Notes: a model not told the origin generated them from the letters alone. DNA of 64,000 bases from Aureitalea marina (GCF_002943755.1 NZ_MQUB01000001.1:2468501-2532500), one strand, 5' to 3'. Shown: positions 18,631 through 29,326, numbered from the stretch's first letter. Translations and numbers: made by a program.

Positions 18631-18808
18631 TTCGTTTTCGGCAAATTCCCAAATCAGTCTTAAGCCTCTAATTATAAGGACTCACAGAGGCTGAATTAAC
18701 ATATCGTTAAAAAATAGGCTTATTTTTTGCATTGTATGCTATTTGTATAGGCTAGCGTTGCCATATTCTTATTTCGTTCTCCGTACTTTTTCAGAAACTA
18801 AACGAAAC

Positions 18809-21800
18809 ATGAATCGTATACTGCTGGCCATAGTTGCCATACTCGTTGCCGGTGCGGGTTTTGCTCAAAACCTGACCGTTACCGGAAACTTGATCGAAGA
18901 ATCCACGGGCCAACCGCTCTTCGGTGCATCGATCATATTAAAAGGAACCAACAACGGTACTACTTCGGATTTTGATGGAAACTTCACCCTTCAAGATGTC
19001 CCCGCTGGAGAAATCCTTGTGATCAGTTATATTGGGTTTACTGACAAAGAAGTCGCCGTGACCTCGGCCGAACTGGGCACCATTTCCTTGCAGGAAGATG
19101 TTGCTGCTCTGGATGAGGTGATCGTTGTGGGTTACGGAACTCAAAGAAAAAAGGAGATCACCGGTGCTGTATCGGTGGTTGGAGCAGAAACAATTGAAAA
19201 AATCAAACCTGTTCGTGTGGAACAAGCCTTACAGGGTCAGGTTGCCGGACTTCAGGTGACTTCCGGATCTGGTGCTCCGGGAAGTGGGCTAAACATCAAC
19301 ATTCGTGGGGTTTCGACCAACGGAGATAACCGACCACTGATCCTTCTGGACGGAAACGTGATCGAGGACCTCAGTGTGGTAAACCCAGGCGATATTGAAT
19401 CCATCAACGTATTAAAGGATGCTACAGCTGGTATCTATGGTGTGCGAGCAGCGAATGGGGTAATTCTGATCACCACCAAGAACGGTCGTTATAACTCCGA
19501 AATGAGATTTGACTTCAAGACCTTTTATGGTGTTCAGGAAACCACGCGTAAAATTCCGGTTCTCAATGCAACAGAATACGGCCTATTGGTGAACGAAGCT
19601 TTCGCCAATGGTGGTCAGTCTCCTATATTCAACAATGTTAACTCCCTTGGGAGAGGAACAGATTGGCAAGATGAGGTCTTCGACACCTCTCCAATTTTCA
19701 ATGCTGATCTGACCATCAGTGGTGGTGGTGAAAATTCTCGTACGTCCTTCAACATGTCCTACGTAGACCAGAAAGGTATTGTCGGAAAAGAGAAATCGAA
19801 ATTTAATCGTTTCACTGCCAGACTAAGCCACGATCGCTCATTCCTCAAGAATTTCAAGTTTACCTCTTCCATTATCTTTTCTGGTACAGAGTCCAGCGGA
19901 ATTCTGGAAAATGCCATCGGTTCTGTTCTTTACAACGCATTGAACAATGCGCCTACTTTTACGGTAAGGGATGAAAATGGCAACTTTACCTTGGCGGAAG
20001 GATTAGGAAACGAGGTGATCAACCCTCGGGCTCAGCTGGAAAACACCTATAACCAGACGCGGGTTAGGAAAGTAGCAGGAGCCTTTGGGCTGAACTACTC
20101 TTTCTTGGATCACTGGTCTATTGAGTCCAGGATACAAATGAACTACTCAGAGGTTATTGGTTGGGGGTTTGCCCCAGTGGCCTTTTATGGATCGGGTAAG
20201 GTATTCAATATTGAGCGCAGCTCAGTAACAGAAAACACCAACATCTTTAGAGATTATACCTGGGACACCTTTGCCACCTATACCAATTCATTTAATGACG
20301 AGCATAACCTGAATGTTACGGTTGGTTCTTCGGTCTTTCAAACAACAGGCCGATTTGTCTCATTCACAGGTTTTGATATCCCCAATAATGATCCATTACT
20401 GGCATCCATCGACAATGCCATGATGGTACAGAATAACTTCATCAACGGGGGAAATACCTTCGATGCCCGTTTGCTCTCATACTTCGCCAGAGCTCAGTAT
20501 GATTATAAAGGAAAGTATCTCTTTTCCGGGGTGATCCGTCGAGATGGATCTACCAAGTTTGGACCTGAGAATAAGTTCGGATATTTCCCATCCTTCTCTC
20601 TGGGTTGGGTAATGACTGACGAGAATTTCATGGCCGACAACGGCGTTGTGGATTTCCTTAAAATCCGTGGATCATGGGGTATCATTGGTAACGACCGTAT
20701 CCCAGATTTCAGATTTGAGTCCAACCTGCAAGGTGAAGGTGAATACATAATAGATGACGTACTGCTCTTTGGTGACGCAATCGGGCCTATTTCCAACCCT
20801 GAGATCAAATGGGAAGAGCAAAAGACCTTTAACATTGGTTTCGACGCAGAATTCCTGGATAATCGCCTGGACCTGACCTTCGACTATTTTAACAGAAGGA
20901 CCGAAGACCTGCTGGTGGTAGCTCCGGTTTCCGGTATACTTGGAGATGCTGCTCCAGGTTCAGGACCTCCGGTAGTTAACGCCGGTACAGTAGAGAACAA
21001 AGGTTTCGAGGTGAGTCTAAGCTACAGCCAAAAATTCAATAATGGGTTAGACCTGACTGTAGGCGGTAACTTCACCGCTCTGGACAATGAGGTGTTGTTT
21101 GTGAACACCGACAATGCCTTCTTACCTGGCGGTTCCTTCGGCGTAGGTCAGGACTTTCCATCGCGAATGGAAGCCGGCTTCCCGATTGGCTATTTCTATG
21201 GCTTGCAGACAAACGGTATCTTCCAAAACCAGGATGAGGTTAACAATCACGCTTTACAACAAGGCGCCCAACCTGGTGACATTCGATTCGTGGACATCAA
21301 TGGAGATGGAGTTATTGATGCGGACGATCGAACCAATATCGGTGATCCAATTGCCGATTTCCTGGTTGGTTTTAACTTCAATATAGGTTGGAAGAATTTT
21401 GACTTCCAAACCTTCGCCTTTGCCTCCATCGGAAATGATATTGTAAGAAATTATGAACGGTTCCAACCGCTGACCAACAGGAGTGTCAATTTCCTGGATC
21501 GTTGGACGGGACCGGGATCCACTAATTCTGACCCACGGGTAACGACCTCCGCCACTGGAAACTCACTGTTCTCGGATTACTTTGTTGAAGACGGTTCTTA
21601 CCTGCGGGTCCAGAATATGCAACTTGGTTACAACCTGCCTGAGAAGGTGTTCGAGTCCAGTAATTTTGATAGTCTGAGACTTTATGTTTCCGTAGATAAC
21701 CCATTCACTTTTACAGAATACAGGGGATATGACCCTACTGCCAGTTCTGGAGCTCCGATCGGAGCCGGAATCGATATCGGTTTCTATCCGACTCCACGAA

Positions 21801-21832
21801 TTTACCGACTGGGACTTAACCTAAAATTTTAA
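18809..21832 (+). CDS. susC: SusC-type TonB-dependent outer-membrane transporter
   Basis: A 1007-residue TonB-dependent transporter that, with SusD, imports oligosaccharides across the outer membrane. It has a signal peptide ending GFAQ, a carboxypeptidase-regulatory-like domain (about 23-100), the SusC motif DEVIVVGYGTQRKKEITGAV, a plug with NIRGVSTNGDNRPLILLDG, and a barrel ending in the aromatic-rich YRLGLNLKF. The ATG at 18809 fits the signal peptide; an upstream in-frame start at 18743 adds residues unlike a signal sequence. First gene of the glucan operon, 3 bases before susD. Confidence 0.97.
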   Translation: MNRILLAIVAILVAGAGFAQNLTVTGNLIEESTGQPLFGASIILKGTNNGTTSDFDGNFTLQDVPAGEILVISYIGFTDKEVAVTSAELGTISLQEDVAALDEVIVVGYGTQRKKEITGAVSVVGAETIEKIKPVRVEQALQGQVAGLQVTSGSGAPGSGLNINIRGVSTNGDNRPLILLDGNVIEDLSVVNPGDIESINVLKDATAGIYGVRAANGVILITTKNGRYNSEMRFDFKTFYGVQETTRKIPVLNATEYGLLVNEAFANGGQSPIFNNVNSLGRGTDWQDEVFDTSPIFNADLTISGGGENSRTSFNMSYVDQKGIVGKEKSKFNRFTARLSHDRSFLKNFKFTSSIIFSGTESSGILENAIGSVLYNALNNAPTFTVRDENGNFTLAEGLGNEVINPRAQLENTYNQTRVRKVAGAFGLNYSFLDHWSIESRIQMNYSEVIGWGFAPVAFYGSGKVFNIERSSVTENTNIFRDYTWDTFATYTNSFNDEHNLNVTVGSSVFQTTGRFVSFTGFDIPNNDPLLASIDNAMMVQNNFINGGNTFDARLLSYFARAQYDYKGKYLFSGVIRRDGSTKFGPENKFGYFPSFSLGWVMTDENFMADNGVVDFLKIRGSWGIIGNDRIPDFRFESNLQGEGEYIIDDVLLFGDAIGPISNPEIKWEEQKTFNIGFDAEFLDNRLDLTFDYFNRRTEDLLVVAPVSGILGDAAPGSGPPVVNAGTVENKGFEVSLSYSQKFNNGLDLTVGGNFTALDNEVLFVNTDNAFLPGGSFGVGQDFPSRMEAGFPIGYFYGLQTNGIFQNQDEVNNHALQQGAQPGDIRFVDINGDGVIDADDRTNIGDPIADFLVGFNFNIGWKNFDFQTFAFASIGNDIVRNYERFQPLTNRSVNFLDRWTGPGSTNSDPRVTTSATGNSLFSDYFVEDGSYLRVQNMQLGYNLPEKVFESSNFDSLRLYVSVDNPFTFTEYRGYDPTASSGAPIGAGIDIGFYPTPRIYRLGLNLKF

Positions 21833-21835
21833 GCG

Positions 21836-23323
21836 ATGAAAAGAGGAAAAAACAACATACTGTTTGTGCTGAGCTTGCTACTGATTGGACTATTAGCTGG
21901 CTGTAGCGATGATTTTGTGACCGTTACTTCCCCGGATGAGAATTCGGAGGATTTCTTTAACTCGGAAGCAGATTACCAAGGAGCTCTTATCGCTTCCTAC
22001 GATGGTCTGCAATGGACCTATATAAATGTGATGTTAGGCGAGATCGCCTCCAATAATACATTGGCCGGCGGAGAAAGCGCCATCGATGTGCCAGGTATCC
22101 AGGAGATAGACGACATGCGCCATACACCTATCAATGCACAGCTAAGTGACGTATGGAGATGGATGTATGCTGCTGTAAATAGGACCAACTACATCATGGA
22201 ATTCAAGGATAAAACAGATTTTCCGGGCAAAGAGCAAGTTTTGGCCCAGAACACATTTTTACGAGCCTATTTCTATTTCGAATTAGTCAAATTCTTTGGT
22301 GATGTTCCTTTTTCGGTAGACCAGCGAATCCTTTTTGGAGATCAGGATGAGATCGAGCGTACACCCAAGGCTGTAATATTTGAGCAAATGGAGGCTGATC
22401 TGATCTTTGCTGCGGAGAATCTTCCCCCAAGCTGGGCAGAAACTGGACGGGTAACCAAATGGGGAGCCCTGGCCATGTTAGGAAAAGTTTATCTCTATCA
22501 AGGTAAATACCAGCAAGCCGCTGCCGCGCTAAACCAGGTTATCAACTCTGGTGCGCACAGCTTGATCCAGGATTATTCCACCATCTTTGAAAATGACAAT
22601 GAGAACAATGTAGAGTCTGTTTTCGAAATCCAATATACCGATGTTCAAGGAGCCGGATTTGGCTGTCTGCAGTGTAGCGAAGGGAATGTAGCTGTTGGAT
22701 TTAACGGGCCCAGATCCTTTAACGGACCTCTTTTTGAGTCCGGTTTTAGTTTTAACGTACCCACTCAAGAAACCTATGATCTCTTCGATGATGATGACCT
22801 TCGAAAGGATATAGCCATACTGAATATCGAGAAGTTTGCAGAAGAGAACCAGGATTTCAATAATGGCGCGGGTGTCAGTTTCACTGAAGGATTCGAGCAC
22901 ACAGGTTACTTCAATAGGAAGTACATCCCTAGAGTTGGAGATTCCAACATTCCGGACCAAAACCTGACCAACCCAAATAACTACCGTGCGATCCGTTATG
23001 CTGATGTGCTATTGATGGCAGCAGAGGCCTTGGCGCAAGGAGGTGGAAATGCAGGCTTGGCTCAACAATATCTCAACCAGGTTCGAAACCGTGCGGGGCT
23101 TGAAGATATCTCAACTTCAGGTGGCGCGTTACTTGACGCCATCTACCTGGAAAGAAGAAGAGAGTTGGTAGGAGAAGGACAACACTTCTTCGATCTGGTC
23201 AGAACTGGCCGTGCAGCTCAAGAAATTGAAGGTTTTACCCCAGGAAAGCACGAGTTATTCCCAATTCCGGAAATAGAAATTCAACTGGCAGGTAACCGCT
23301 GGGAACAAAACCCAGGATACTAA
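21836..23323 (+). CDS. susD: SusD/RagB-type glycan-binding lipoprotein
   Basis: A 495-residue surface lipoprotein (lipobox LLAGC) that forms the lid over SusC and captures oligosaccharides. It shows the SusD helical TPR scaffold, including the segment NTFLRAYFYFELVKFFGDVPF, the KWGALAMLGKVYLYQGKY helix pair, and C-terminal RYADVLLMAAEAL and LERRRELVGEGQHFFDLVRTG blocks. It starts 3 bases after susC. Specificity for beta-1,3-glucan is inferred from the neighbouring enzymes. Confidence 0.97.
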   Translation: MKRGKNNILFVLSLLLIGLLAGCSDDFVTVTSPDENSEDFFNSEADYQGALIASYDGLQWTYINVMLGEIASNNTLAGGESAIDVPGIQEIDDMRHTPINAQLSDVWRWMYAAVNRTNYIMEFKDKTDFPGKEQVLAQNTFLRAYFYFELVKFFGDVPFSVDQRILFGDQDEIERTPKAVIFEQMEADLIFAAENLPPSWAETGRVTKWGALAMLGKVYLYQGKYQQAAAALNQVINSGAHSLIQDYSTIFENDNENNVESVFEIQYTDVQGAGFGCLQCSEGNVAVGFNGPRSFNGPLFESGFSFNVPTQETYDLFDDDDLRKDIAILNIEKFAEENQDFNNGAGVSFTEGFEHTGYFNRKYIPRVGDSNIPDQNLTNPNNYRAIRYADVLLMAAEALAQGGGNAGLAQQYLNQVRNRAGLEDISTSGGALLDAIYLERRRELVGEGQHFFDLVRTGRAAQEIEGFTPGKHELFPIPEIEIQLAGNRWEQNPGY

Positions 23324-23335
23324 AAAGATTCATCC

Positions 23336-25369
23336 ATGAAAGTAATGCGATATATACAATCAATATTCATCATCATAGTGCTACTGTCCGCTGGCGGATG
23401 TAGCGAAGATGATCGGGACCTGGGGTTCATCGATTCGATACCCGCTCCGTCCAACCTGAAATTGCAGGTTCAGTTGAGCCAGGATAATTCAGGTGTAACT
23501 ACCTTAACACCTAGCGGAGAAAGCGTGGCTGCATATACCCTCGATTATGGGGATGGTAGCGAGGCTATCGAACTTGCCCCTGGTGAAAGTACCACACATG
23601 TTTATCCTGAAGGGACGTACACAGCAACCTTGATCGGGAGAAACCTGAATGGGGAAGAAACTGAGATCACCCAATCCGTAGTAGTGTCATTCCGACCTCC
23701 TGAGAATCTGGAAGTTACGGTAGTCGGTGTGCCTGGCGATAATTTCTCAGTCAATGTATCGGCCTCTGCCGATTTTGCCGTTGGCTTTGAGGTTTTCTTT
23801 GGGGATCAGGATCCAGAAGAACCCACTCCGCTGATGATCGGTGAAACAATTACCTACACTTACCCTGATGTGGGAACTTATCAATTGCGTGTTGTTGCCT
23901 TAAGTGGTGGCGCCGAAACCTCGGAAGCGACTGTAGAGGTGGTCATTGAAAACCCGATCATTTTGCCCGTAGATTTCGAATCGGAAAGCATCGATTACGC
24001 ATTTAGCGATTTCGGAGGGGCTATTAACCAAGTTATCGATAACCCGGACCCCTCAGGCTCCAATACAAGCGCTAAAGTTGCCGAATTCTTTAAGGAACCA
24101 GGTGCGGAGATCTTTGCTGGGACCATCCTTCAACTTGGATCTCCTATCGATTTTTCTCAATTCCAAGGCTTTACCATGAATGTTTGGTCTCCTAAGCCTG
24201 GGATCACGGTGAAGCTGAAACTGGAAAATGCCGATGACTCCAATATTGCTGCGGAAGTGGATGCCACAACTTCAACAACCAATGCTTGGGAAACCGTCAT
24301 ATTTGACTTCAGTTCGGCCGATCTGGAACAGGAATATTCCAAGTTGGTCGTATTCCTCGACTTTGGAAACACAGGAGAAGGAACGACCTTCTATTTTGAT
24401 AATATAGCACAAGCAACTCCTCCAAGTAACCAGGTAACACTTCCATTGGATTTTGAAGACAGTAACCTTGACTATGGCTTGATCGGATTTGAAGGTGCAG
24501 AATCTGCAGTAATCGCCAATCCTGATCCTAGTGGGATCAACACCAGCATGACTGTGGTAGAAACCACCAAAACCGAGGGTGCGCAGTTCTTCGCTGGTAC
24601 ACTAATCCCGCTAGATGTGCCGATAGATTTCAGTATCTCGGAGAAGATCTCCATCAAAACCTGGTCTCCTAAGGCAGGTATCCCGGTTAGACTTAAGTTG
24701 GAAGCAGATGATCCGGGCCAATTTGTAGAGTTGGATGTAAATACGACAGTAGCGAATGGCTGGGAAGAACTGATCTGGGATTTCTCCGGTCAAACAGCCG
24801 GTTTACAGGCTACCAAAGTCATCATATTCTTTGAGTTTGTAGTTGACCTTCCCGGAGATGGATCGACCTATTACTTTGACGATGTCCAGTTGGCTGCCGA
24901 CGGTGTTCAATTGCCAATAGACTTTGAGGATACAGAACTGGATTACGAGATCATCGGATTTGAAGGTGCGGAATCTACCTTGGTTGCCAACCCGGTCTCA
25001 GGAGGTATCAACACAAGTGGTAATGTGATACAAACCATTAAGACCGATGGCGCCCAGTTCTTCGCCGGTACGGCTATTCCATTGGACGTTCCTGTTGTAT
25101 TTGGTTCTAACCAACGCATTAGTATAAAGACCTATTCTCCTAAAGCGGGAATACCGGTACGGCTAAAACTTGAAAACGGCAACGGTGACTTTGTGGAACT
25201 CGATGCCAATACCACCGCAGAGAATGCCTGGGAGGAACTCATTTGGGACTTTACAGGACAAGATACGAGCCCAGCCTTTGATACCGTAGTGGTTTTCTTT
25301 GAGTTCATAGTTGACCTGCCCGGTGATGGAACCACCTATTATTTTGATGATATTCAATTCGCGAATTAA
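23336..25369 (+). CDS. PKD-domain surface lipoprotein with three tandem beta-sandwich modules (SusE/F position)
   Basis: A 677-residue lipoprotein (lipobox SAGGC). Two PKD-like domains lie at about 30-115 and 118-205, followed by three copies of a roughly 155-residue module starting near residues 208, 366 and 523. Each module opens with a P-(V/L/I)-DFE motif, has a central WSPK/YSPK...VKLKLE or VRLKLE strand, and ends in (T/S)(T/Y)YFDD. Modules 2 and 3 are nearly identical in long stretches, indicating recent duplication. No catalytic motif is seen; it occupies the place where extra glycan-binding lipoproteins occur in such loci, so it is probably a surface glucan-binding protein. Carbohydrate binding is inferred. 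Confidence 0.85.
   Translation: MKVMRYIQSIFIIIVLLSAGGCSEDDRDLGFIDSIPAPSNLKLQVQLSQDNSGVTTLTPSGESVAAYTLDYGDGSEAIELAPGESTTHVYPEGTYTATLIGRNLNGEETEITQSVVVSFRPPENLEVTVVGVPGDNFSVNVSASADFAVGFEVFFGDQDPEEPTPLMIGETITYTYPDVGTYQLRVVALSGGAETSEATVEVVIENPIILPVDFESESIDYAFSDFGGAINQVIDNPDPSGSNTSAKVAEFFKEPGAEIFAGTILQLGSPIDFSQFQGFTMNVWSPKPGITVKLKLENADDSNIAAEVDATTSTTNAWETVIFDFSSADLEQEYSKLVVFLDFGNTGEGTTFYFDNIAQATPPSNQVTLPLDFEDSNLDYGLIGFEGAESAVIANPDPSGINTSMTVVETTKTEGAQFFAGTLIPLDVPIDFSISEKISIKTWSPKAGIPVRLKLEADDPGQFVELDVNTTVANGWEELIWDFSGQTAGLQATKVIIFFEFVVDLPGDGSTYYFDDVQLAADGVQLPIDFEDTELDYEIIGFEGAESTLVANPVSGGINTSGNVIQTIKTDGAQFFAGTAIPLDVPVVFGSNQRISIKTYSPKAGIPVRLKLENGNGDFVELDANTTAENAWEELIWDFTGQDTSPAFDTVVVFFEFIVDLPGDGTTYYFDDIQFAN
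24439..25366 (+). repeat. Internal tandem duplication within the PKD lipoprotein gene
   Basis: Codons of module 2 (24439-24898) and module 3 (24907-25366) are closely similar at the DNA level, for example in the shared GGATTTGAAGGTGC(A/G)GAATCT and CAGTTCTTCGC(T/C)GGTAC segments, about 470 bases apart. Module 1 (from 23961) is a more diverged third copy. Confidence 0.8.
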
Positions 25370-25380
25370 AAAATTGACCC

Positions 25381-27021
25381 ATGAAGAAAAAACTAATTAT
25401 CGGAATGCTCGCCCTCATCGGCATCATGATCTCCTGTCAGGAGGATGATGTTGAATTTGGACCAGTAGTCGTACCTGCTAATCTGACGGTCAATGTCGAT
25501 GTAGCCTCCGATCAATCTGGAAATGTGAGCGTACAAGTAAGTGCGGATGGAGCAACTATCATTCACGTGGTGTTTGAAGAGGACCTGGATCCAACACTGA
25601 TCTCCAGTGGAGAGACGGCCGAATTTCGTTATACTCAATCTGGACAATACACTAAGGTGATCAATGTGATCGCATACGGTACGGGTGGCGCCTCCGTTTC
25701 TGAGGCGATCATCATCGATCTGGATGTCCGTTTGATCATACCGGACGAAATCCTGTTCAAGATTGCGGGCGATGGAAGCAAAGATTGGATATGGGATTCG
25801 AGTAATGCCGGTCATTTCGGTGTAGGAGATCCTGCGGTCGACTTCCCAAACTTCTTTGTTGCAGGCCCTGGTCAACTTAATCCTTGTTTGTACGATGATG
25901 TCCTAACATTTAGCTATGATGCGGATGGTAATTATTTCTTCGATCTGCAAACTGAAGGCGAGACCTTTATCAATTGGGCAGAGGTTAAGCGTTTTTATCC
26001 GGATGCAACCCCGGGAGAATTCGCGGATGAATGCCGCTTTATAGATGATCAGATCTCGGTGAATACCAATTTTGTTATCCTGGACGATCCGATCAATGAA
26101 ACGCTGCAATTGACAGTAAACAATAGCGTGATGTCTTACTGGTCTGGTGCTACCACCTATCAGATAACGGAATTGACCGATGAGAAACTGGTCATTAGAG
26201 GTATACAGGAGACTTTTGACCCCCCTGGCACAACACTGGCTTGGTATCACACCTTTGTTCCTTCAAACACAACCCCACCACCTCCGGACTGTGGCGGAAC
26301 CACTGGAGATACGGGGTCTGGTAACAACGATGTGCTCGTTTGGGCCGACGAATTCAATGATGACGGAGCACCATGTGACGAAAACTGGAGCTATAACATC
26401 GGAACAGGAGAAGATGGATGGGGTAATGGAGAATCTCAATACTACACTGACCGCCCTGAGAATGTCATCGTTGAAGACGGCGTATTAAAGATAACAGCTA
26501 AACGGGAGGACTTTGCAGAAAGCGAGTTCACCTCTGCCCGCTTGATCAGTTATCAAAAATTTGATTTCACCTATGGACGTGTCGAAGCCAGAGCAAAATT
26601 AGCCACCGGTGGCGGAACCTGGCCTGCCATCTGGACACTAGGCTCGGATTTTGAGACGAATCCCTGGCCAGCTGCAGGCGAGATGGACCTGATGGAGCAT
26701 GTCGGTAATGAACAGGATCAGATCTTTTCTTCGCTTCATTTTCCAGGCAATTCTGGAGGCAATGCAGTTACCGAATCGACCATGGTACCTGGTGTATCGG
26801 ACGAATTCCATATTTACAGTATGGAGTGGACAGCCGCTGAGATTCGCTTTGCGGTAGATGGAGAAGTCTATCACGTCTTCCAAAACAATGGTGATCTGCC
26901 GTTTAACAAAAACTTCTTCCTGATCCTTAACGTGGCAATGGGAGGAAACTTCGGTGGTGCTATAGACCCGGCGTTCCAGGAATCAACTATGGAAATCGAT
27001 TATATCCGGGTATACCAATAA
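25381..27021 (+). CDS. GH16 endo-beta-1,3-glucanase (laminarinase) lipoprotein with PKD domain
   Basis: A 546-residue lipoprotein (MISCQ lipobox). It has a PKD-like domain at about 25-115, a second non-catalytic region at about 120-290, a proline-rich linker (TPPPPDCGG) near 298, and a C-terminal GH16 domain (about 318-546). The GH16 catalytic signature ExDxxE appears as EMDLME with E434 (nucleophile), D436 and E439 (acid/base). The WPAIWTLG and WAAG-like blocks flanking it fit laminarinases rather than carrageenases or agarases. It begins 11 bases after the PKD lipoprotein gene. Likely cuts laminarin on the cell surface. Confidence 0.93.
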   Translation: MKKKLIIGMLALIGIMISCQEDDVEFGPVVVPANLTVNVDVASDQSGNVSVQVSADGATIIHVVFEEDLDPTLISSGETAEFRYTQSGQYTKVINVIAYGTGGASVSEAIIIDLDVRLIIPDEILFKIAGDGSKDWIWDSSNAGHFGVGDPAVDFPNFFVAGPGQLNPCLYDDVLTFSYDADGNYFFDLQTEGETFINWAEVKRFYPDATPGEFADECRFIDDQISVNTNFVILDDPINETLQLTVNNSVMSYWSGATTYQITELTDEKLVIRGIQETFDPPGTTLAWYHTFVPSNTTPPPPDCGGTTGDTGSGNNDVLVWADEFNDDGAPCDENWSYNIGTGEDGWGNGESQYYTDRPENVIVEDGVLKITAKREDFAESEFTSARLISYQKFDFTYGRVEARAKLATGGGTWPAIWTLGSDFETNPWPAAGEMDLMEHVGNEQDQIFSSLHFPGNSGGNAVTESTMVPGVSDEFHIYSMEWTAAEIRFAVDGEVYHVFQNNGDLPFNKNFFLILNVAMGGNFGGAIDPAFQESTMEIDYIRVYQ

Positions 27022-27034
27022 AACAACAATAACC

Positions 27035-29326
27035 ATGAGACTATTATCACTACTAATCGTACCCGTTCTACTGTTTTCCTGCAGTCCTAAGGATGGTGAC
27101 TCCAGTCAATCTGCCGCAGACAAAGGAGCCGACTACGATGCCATTACGCAGAAAGTGGATTCGTTGCTTGCCATCATGACCTTGGAAGAAAAAGTAGGTC
27201 AAATGAACCAGTACAATGGATTCTGGAATGTGACAGGCCCAACCCCTCAGGACGGTGATGCCGCAGACAAGTACGAGCACTTGCGCAGCGGGCTTGTTGG
27301 ATCGATGTTAAATGTCCGCGGGGTTGAAAACGTACGCGCCGTTCAGAAGATCGCAGTAGAAGAAACACGTTTAGGTATTCCCTTGATCATTGGTTTCGAC
27401 GTCATTCACGGATACGAGACCATGAGTCCAATCCCCTTGGCGGAATCTGCCAGCTGGGACATGGAGGCCATCAAACGATCTGCAGAGGTCGCGGCGGCCG
27501 AAGCGGCTGCAGCTGGTATCAACTGGACCTTTGCTCCTATGGTGGATATCTCTCGGGATGCTCGCTGGGGTCGGGTTATGGAAGGTGGTGGAGAAGATCC
27601 TTACCTGGGAAGTATGATCGCGGCTGCTCGTGTAAAAGGGTTTCAGGGAGACGATCTCTCTGCTGTGAACACCATAGCTGCATGTGCTAAGCACTTTGCC
27701 GGATATGGTTTCTCCGAATCCGGTAAGGATTACAATACCGTAGACGTTGGCACGAGTACGCTCTACAATCAGATCTTCCCTCCTTTCCAGGCGTCCATAG
27801 ATGCCGGGGTGAGGACCTTTATGAACTCTTTTAACGAGCTAAATGGGGTTCCCGCCACCGGAAATGCATTCTTACAACGCGATATCCTCAAAGGAGAGTG
27901 GAAATTTGATGGCTTTGTGGTCTCCGATTGGGGATCCATAGCAGAAATGATCCCGCATGGTTATGCCAAGGACAATAGGGAAGCCGCCATGCATGCCGCA
28001 AATGCCGGATCAGATATGGACATGGAATCCTATGCCTATGTGGCAGAACTGGTTTCTCTTGTTGAAGACGGAAAAGTAAAAGAATCCCTGATCGACGATG
28101 CCGTAGGTAGAATTCTACGGGTAAAATATGAGCTAGGTCTGTTTGATGATCCGTATCGCTATTGTGACGAAACCAGAGAGAAAGAGGTAATTGGTAACCC
28201 TGCTTTCCAGGAGGATGTATTGGATATGGCCAAAAAGTCTATCGTTCTGCTAAAGAATGAAGGTGGGATCCTTCCGCTTAAACCCTCAGGTCAACGCATA
28301 GCCGTGATCGGACAATTAGCTGCAGAGAACAACAGCCCTCTTGGGTCCTGGAGGATCGCCTCCAAGGATAGCACAGCGGTATCCCTGTTAGATGGTCTGG
28401 CTGCTTATCCCGGAAACCAGATTACCTATGCCAAAGGTGTTGATGTAACCGTGGGCAACACAGCCTTTGTATTTGAAACGGAGATCAATGAAACAGACAA
28501 CAGTGACTTCTCTAGTGCCATAAGTGCCGCTCGGGGAGCAGATGTTGTGATCATGGCCTTGGGAGAGCATGGATTCCAAAGTGGAGAGGGGCGCAGCCGG
28601 GCAGAAATTGGCTTGCCTGGACTTCAACAAGAATTATTAGAGGCAGTTTATGCCGTGAACAAAAACATTGTACTTGTACTGCACAATGGTAGGCCACTTA
28701 CCATTCCTTGGGCTGCGGAGAACTTGCCGGCAATCGTAGAGGCCTGGCAACTTGGATCCCAAAGCGGGAACGCCATAGCACAAGTGCTTTACGGGGATTA
28801 TAACCCAAGTGGGAAACTACCTATGAGCTTTCCACGCAGTGTGGGACAGGTACCGATCTATTACAATCACAAGAATACCGGTAGGCCTGTGTCTCCCGGT
28901 GAGAACCTGGTCTTCTGGAGTCATTACAATGACGAATCCAATGATCCATTATATGCATTCGGTCATGGCTTGAGTTATTCCAGCTTTGATTATGCCAACC
29001 TGCAGGTAGAAAACAACTATGCGTCCCAGGGAAGCATTAAAGTTTCCGTCGATGTTACCAATAGCTCTGATGTTGATGGAAAAGAGGTTGTCCAACTCTA
29101 TATCCATGACATGCACGCCTCTGTAACCCGTCCTGTTATGGAATTGAAAGGGTTTGATCTGAGCTCTATAGGAGCTGGAGAGACCAAAACTGTCGAATTC
29201 GAACTAACCGATGCCGAATTGGGCTTTTATAACAATGATGGTGTCTGGATAGTAGAACCCGGTATGTTCAAATTATTTGTGGGAACAAGCTCTACGGAAA
29301 CCATGAGCTCTCAGTTTGAGATATAA
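27035..29326 (+). CDS. bglX: GH3 beta-glucosidase, BglX type, lipoprotein
   Basis: A 763-residue exported GH3 enzyme with lipobox (LLFSC). It has an N-terminal TIM barrel, an alpha/beta sandwich domain and a C-terminal fibronectin type III-like domain (about 675-755). The nucleophile is D298 in GFVVSDWGS; the GEHGFQSGEGRSRAEI stretch supplies the expected acid/base loop, and KHFAGYG is the substrate-binding lysine-histidine motif. It is the exo-acting step, releasing glucose from laminari-oligosaccharides in the periplasm. Spaced 13 bases after the GH16 gene. Confidence 0.95.
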   Translation: MRLLSLLIVPVLLFSCSPKDGDSSQSAADKGADYDAITQKVDSLLAIMTLEEKVGQMNQYNGFWNVTGPTPQDGDAADKYEHLRSGLVGSMLNVRGVENVRAVQKIAVEETRLGIPLIIGFDVIHGYETMSPIPLAESASWDMEAIKRSAEVAAAEAAAAGINWTFAPMVDISRDARWGRVMEGGGEDPYLGSMIAAARVKGFQGDDLSAVNTIAACAKHFAGYGFSESGKDYNTVDVGTSTLYNQIFPPFQASIDAGVRTFMNSFNELNGVPATGNAFLQRDILKGEWKFDGFVVSDWGSIAEMIPHGYAKDNREAAMHAANAGSDMDMESYAYVAELVSLVEDGKVKESLIDDAVGRILRVKYELGLFDDPYRYCDETREKEVIGNPAFQEDVLDMAKKSIVLLKNEGGILPLKPSGQRIAVIGQLAAENNSPLGSWRIASKDSTAVSLLDGLAAYPGNQITYAKGVDVTVGNTAFVFETEINETDNSDFSSAISAARGADVVIMALGEHGFQSGEGRSRAEIGLPGLQQELLEAVYAVNKNIVLVLHNGRPLTIPWAAENLPAIVEAWQLGSQSGNAIAQVLYGDYNPSGKLPMSFPRSVGQVPIYYNHKNTGRPVSPGENLVFWSHYNDESNDPLYAFGHGLSYSSFDYANLQVENNYASQGSIKVSVDVTNSSDVDGKEVVQLYIHDMHASVTRPVMELKGFDLSSIGAGETKTVEFELTDAELGFYNNDGVWIVEPGMFKLFVGTSSTETMSSQFEI

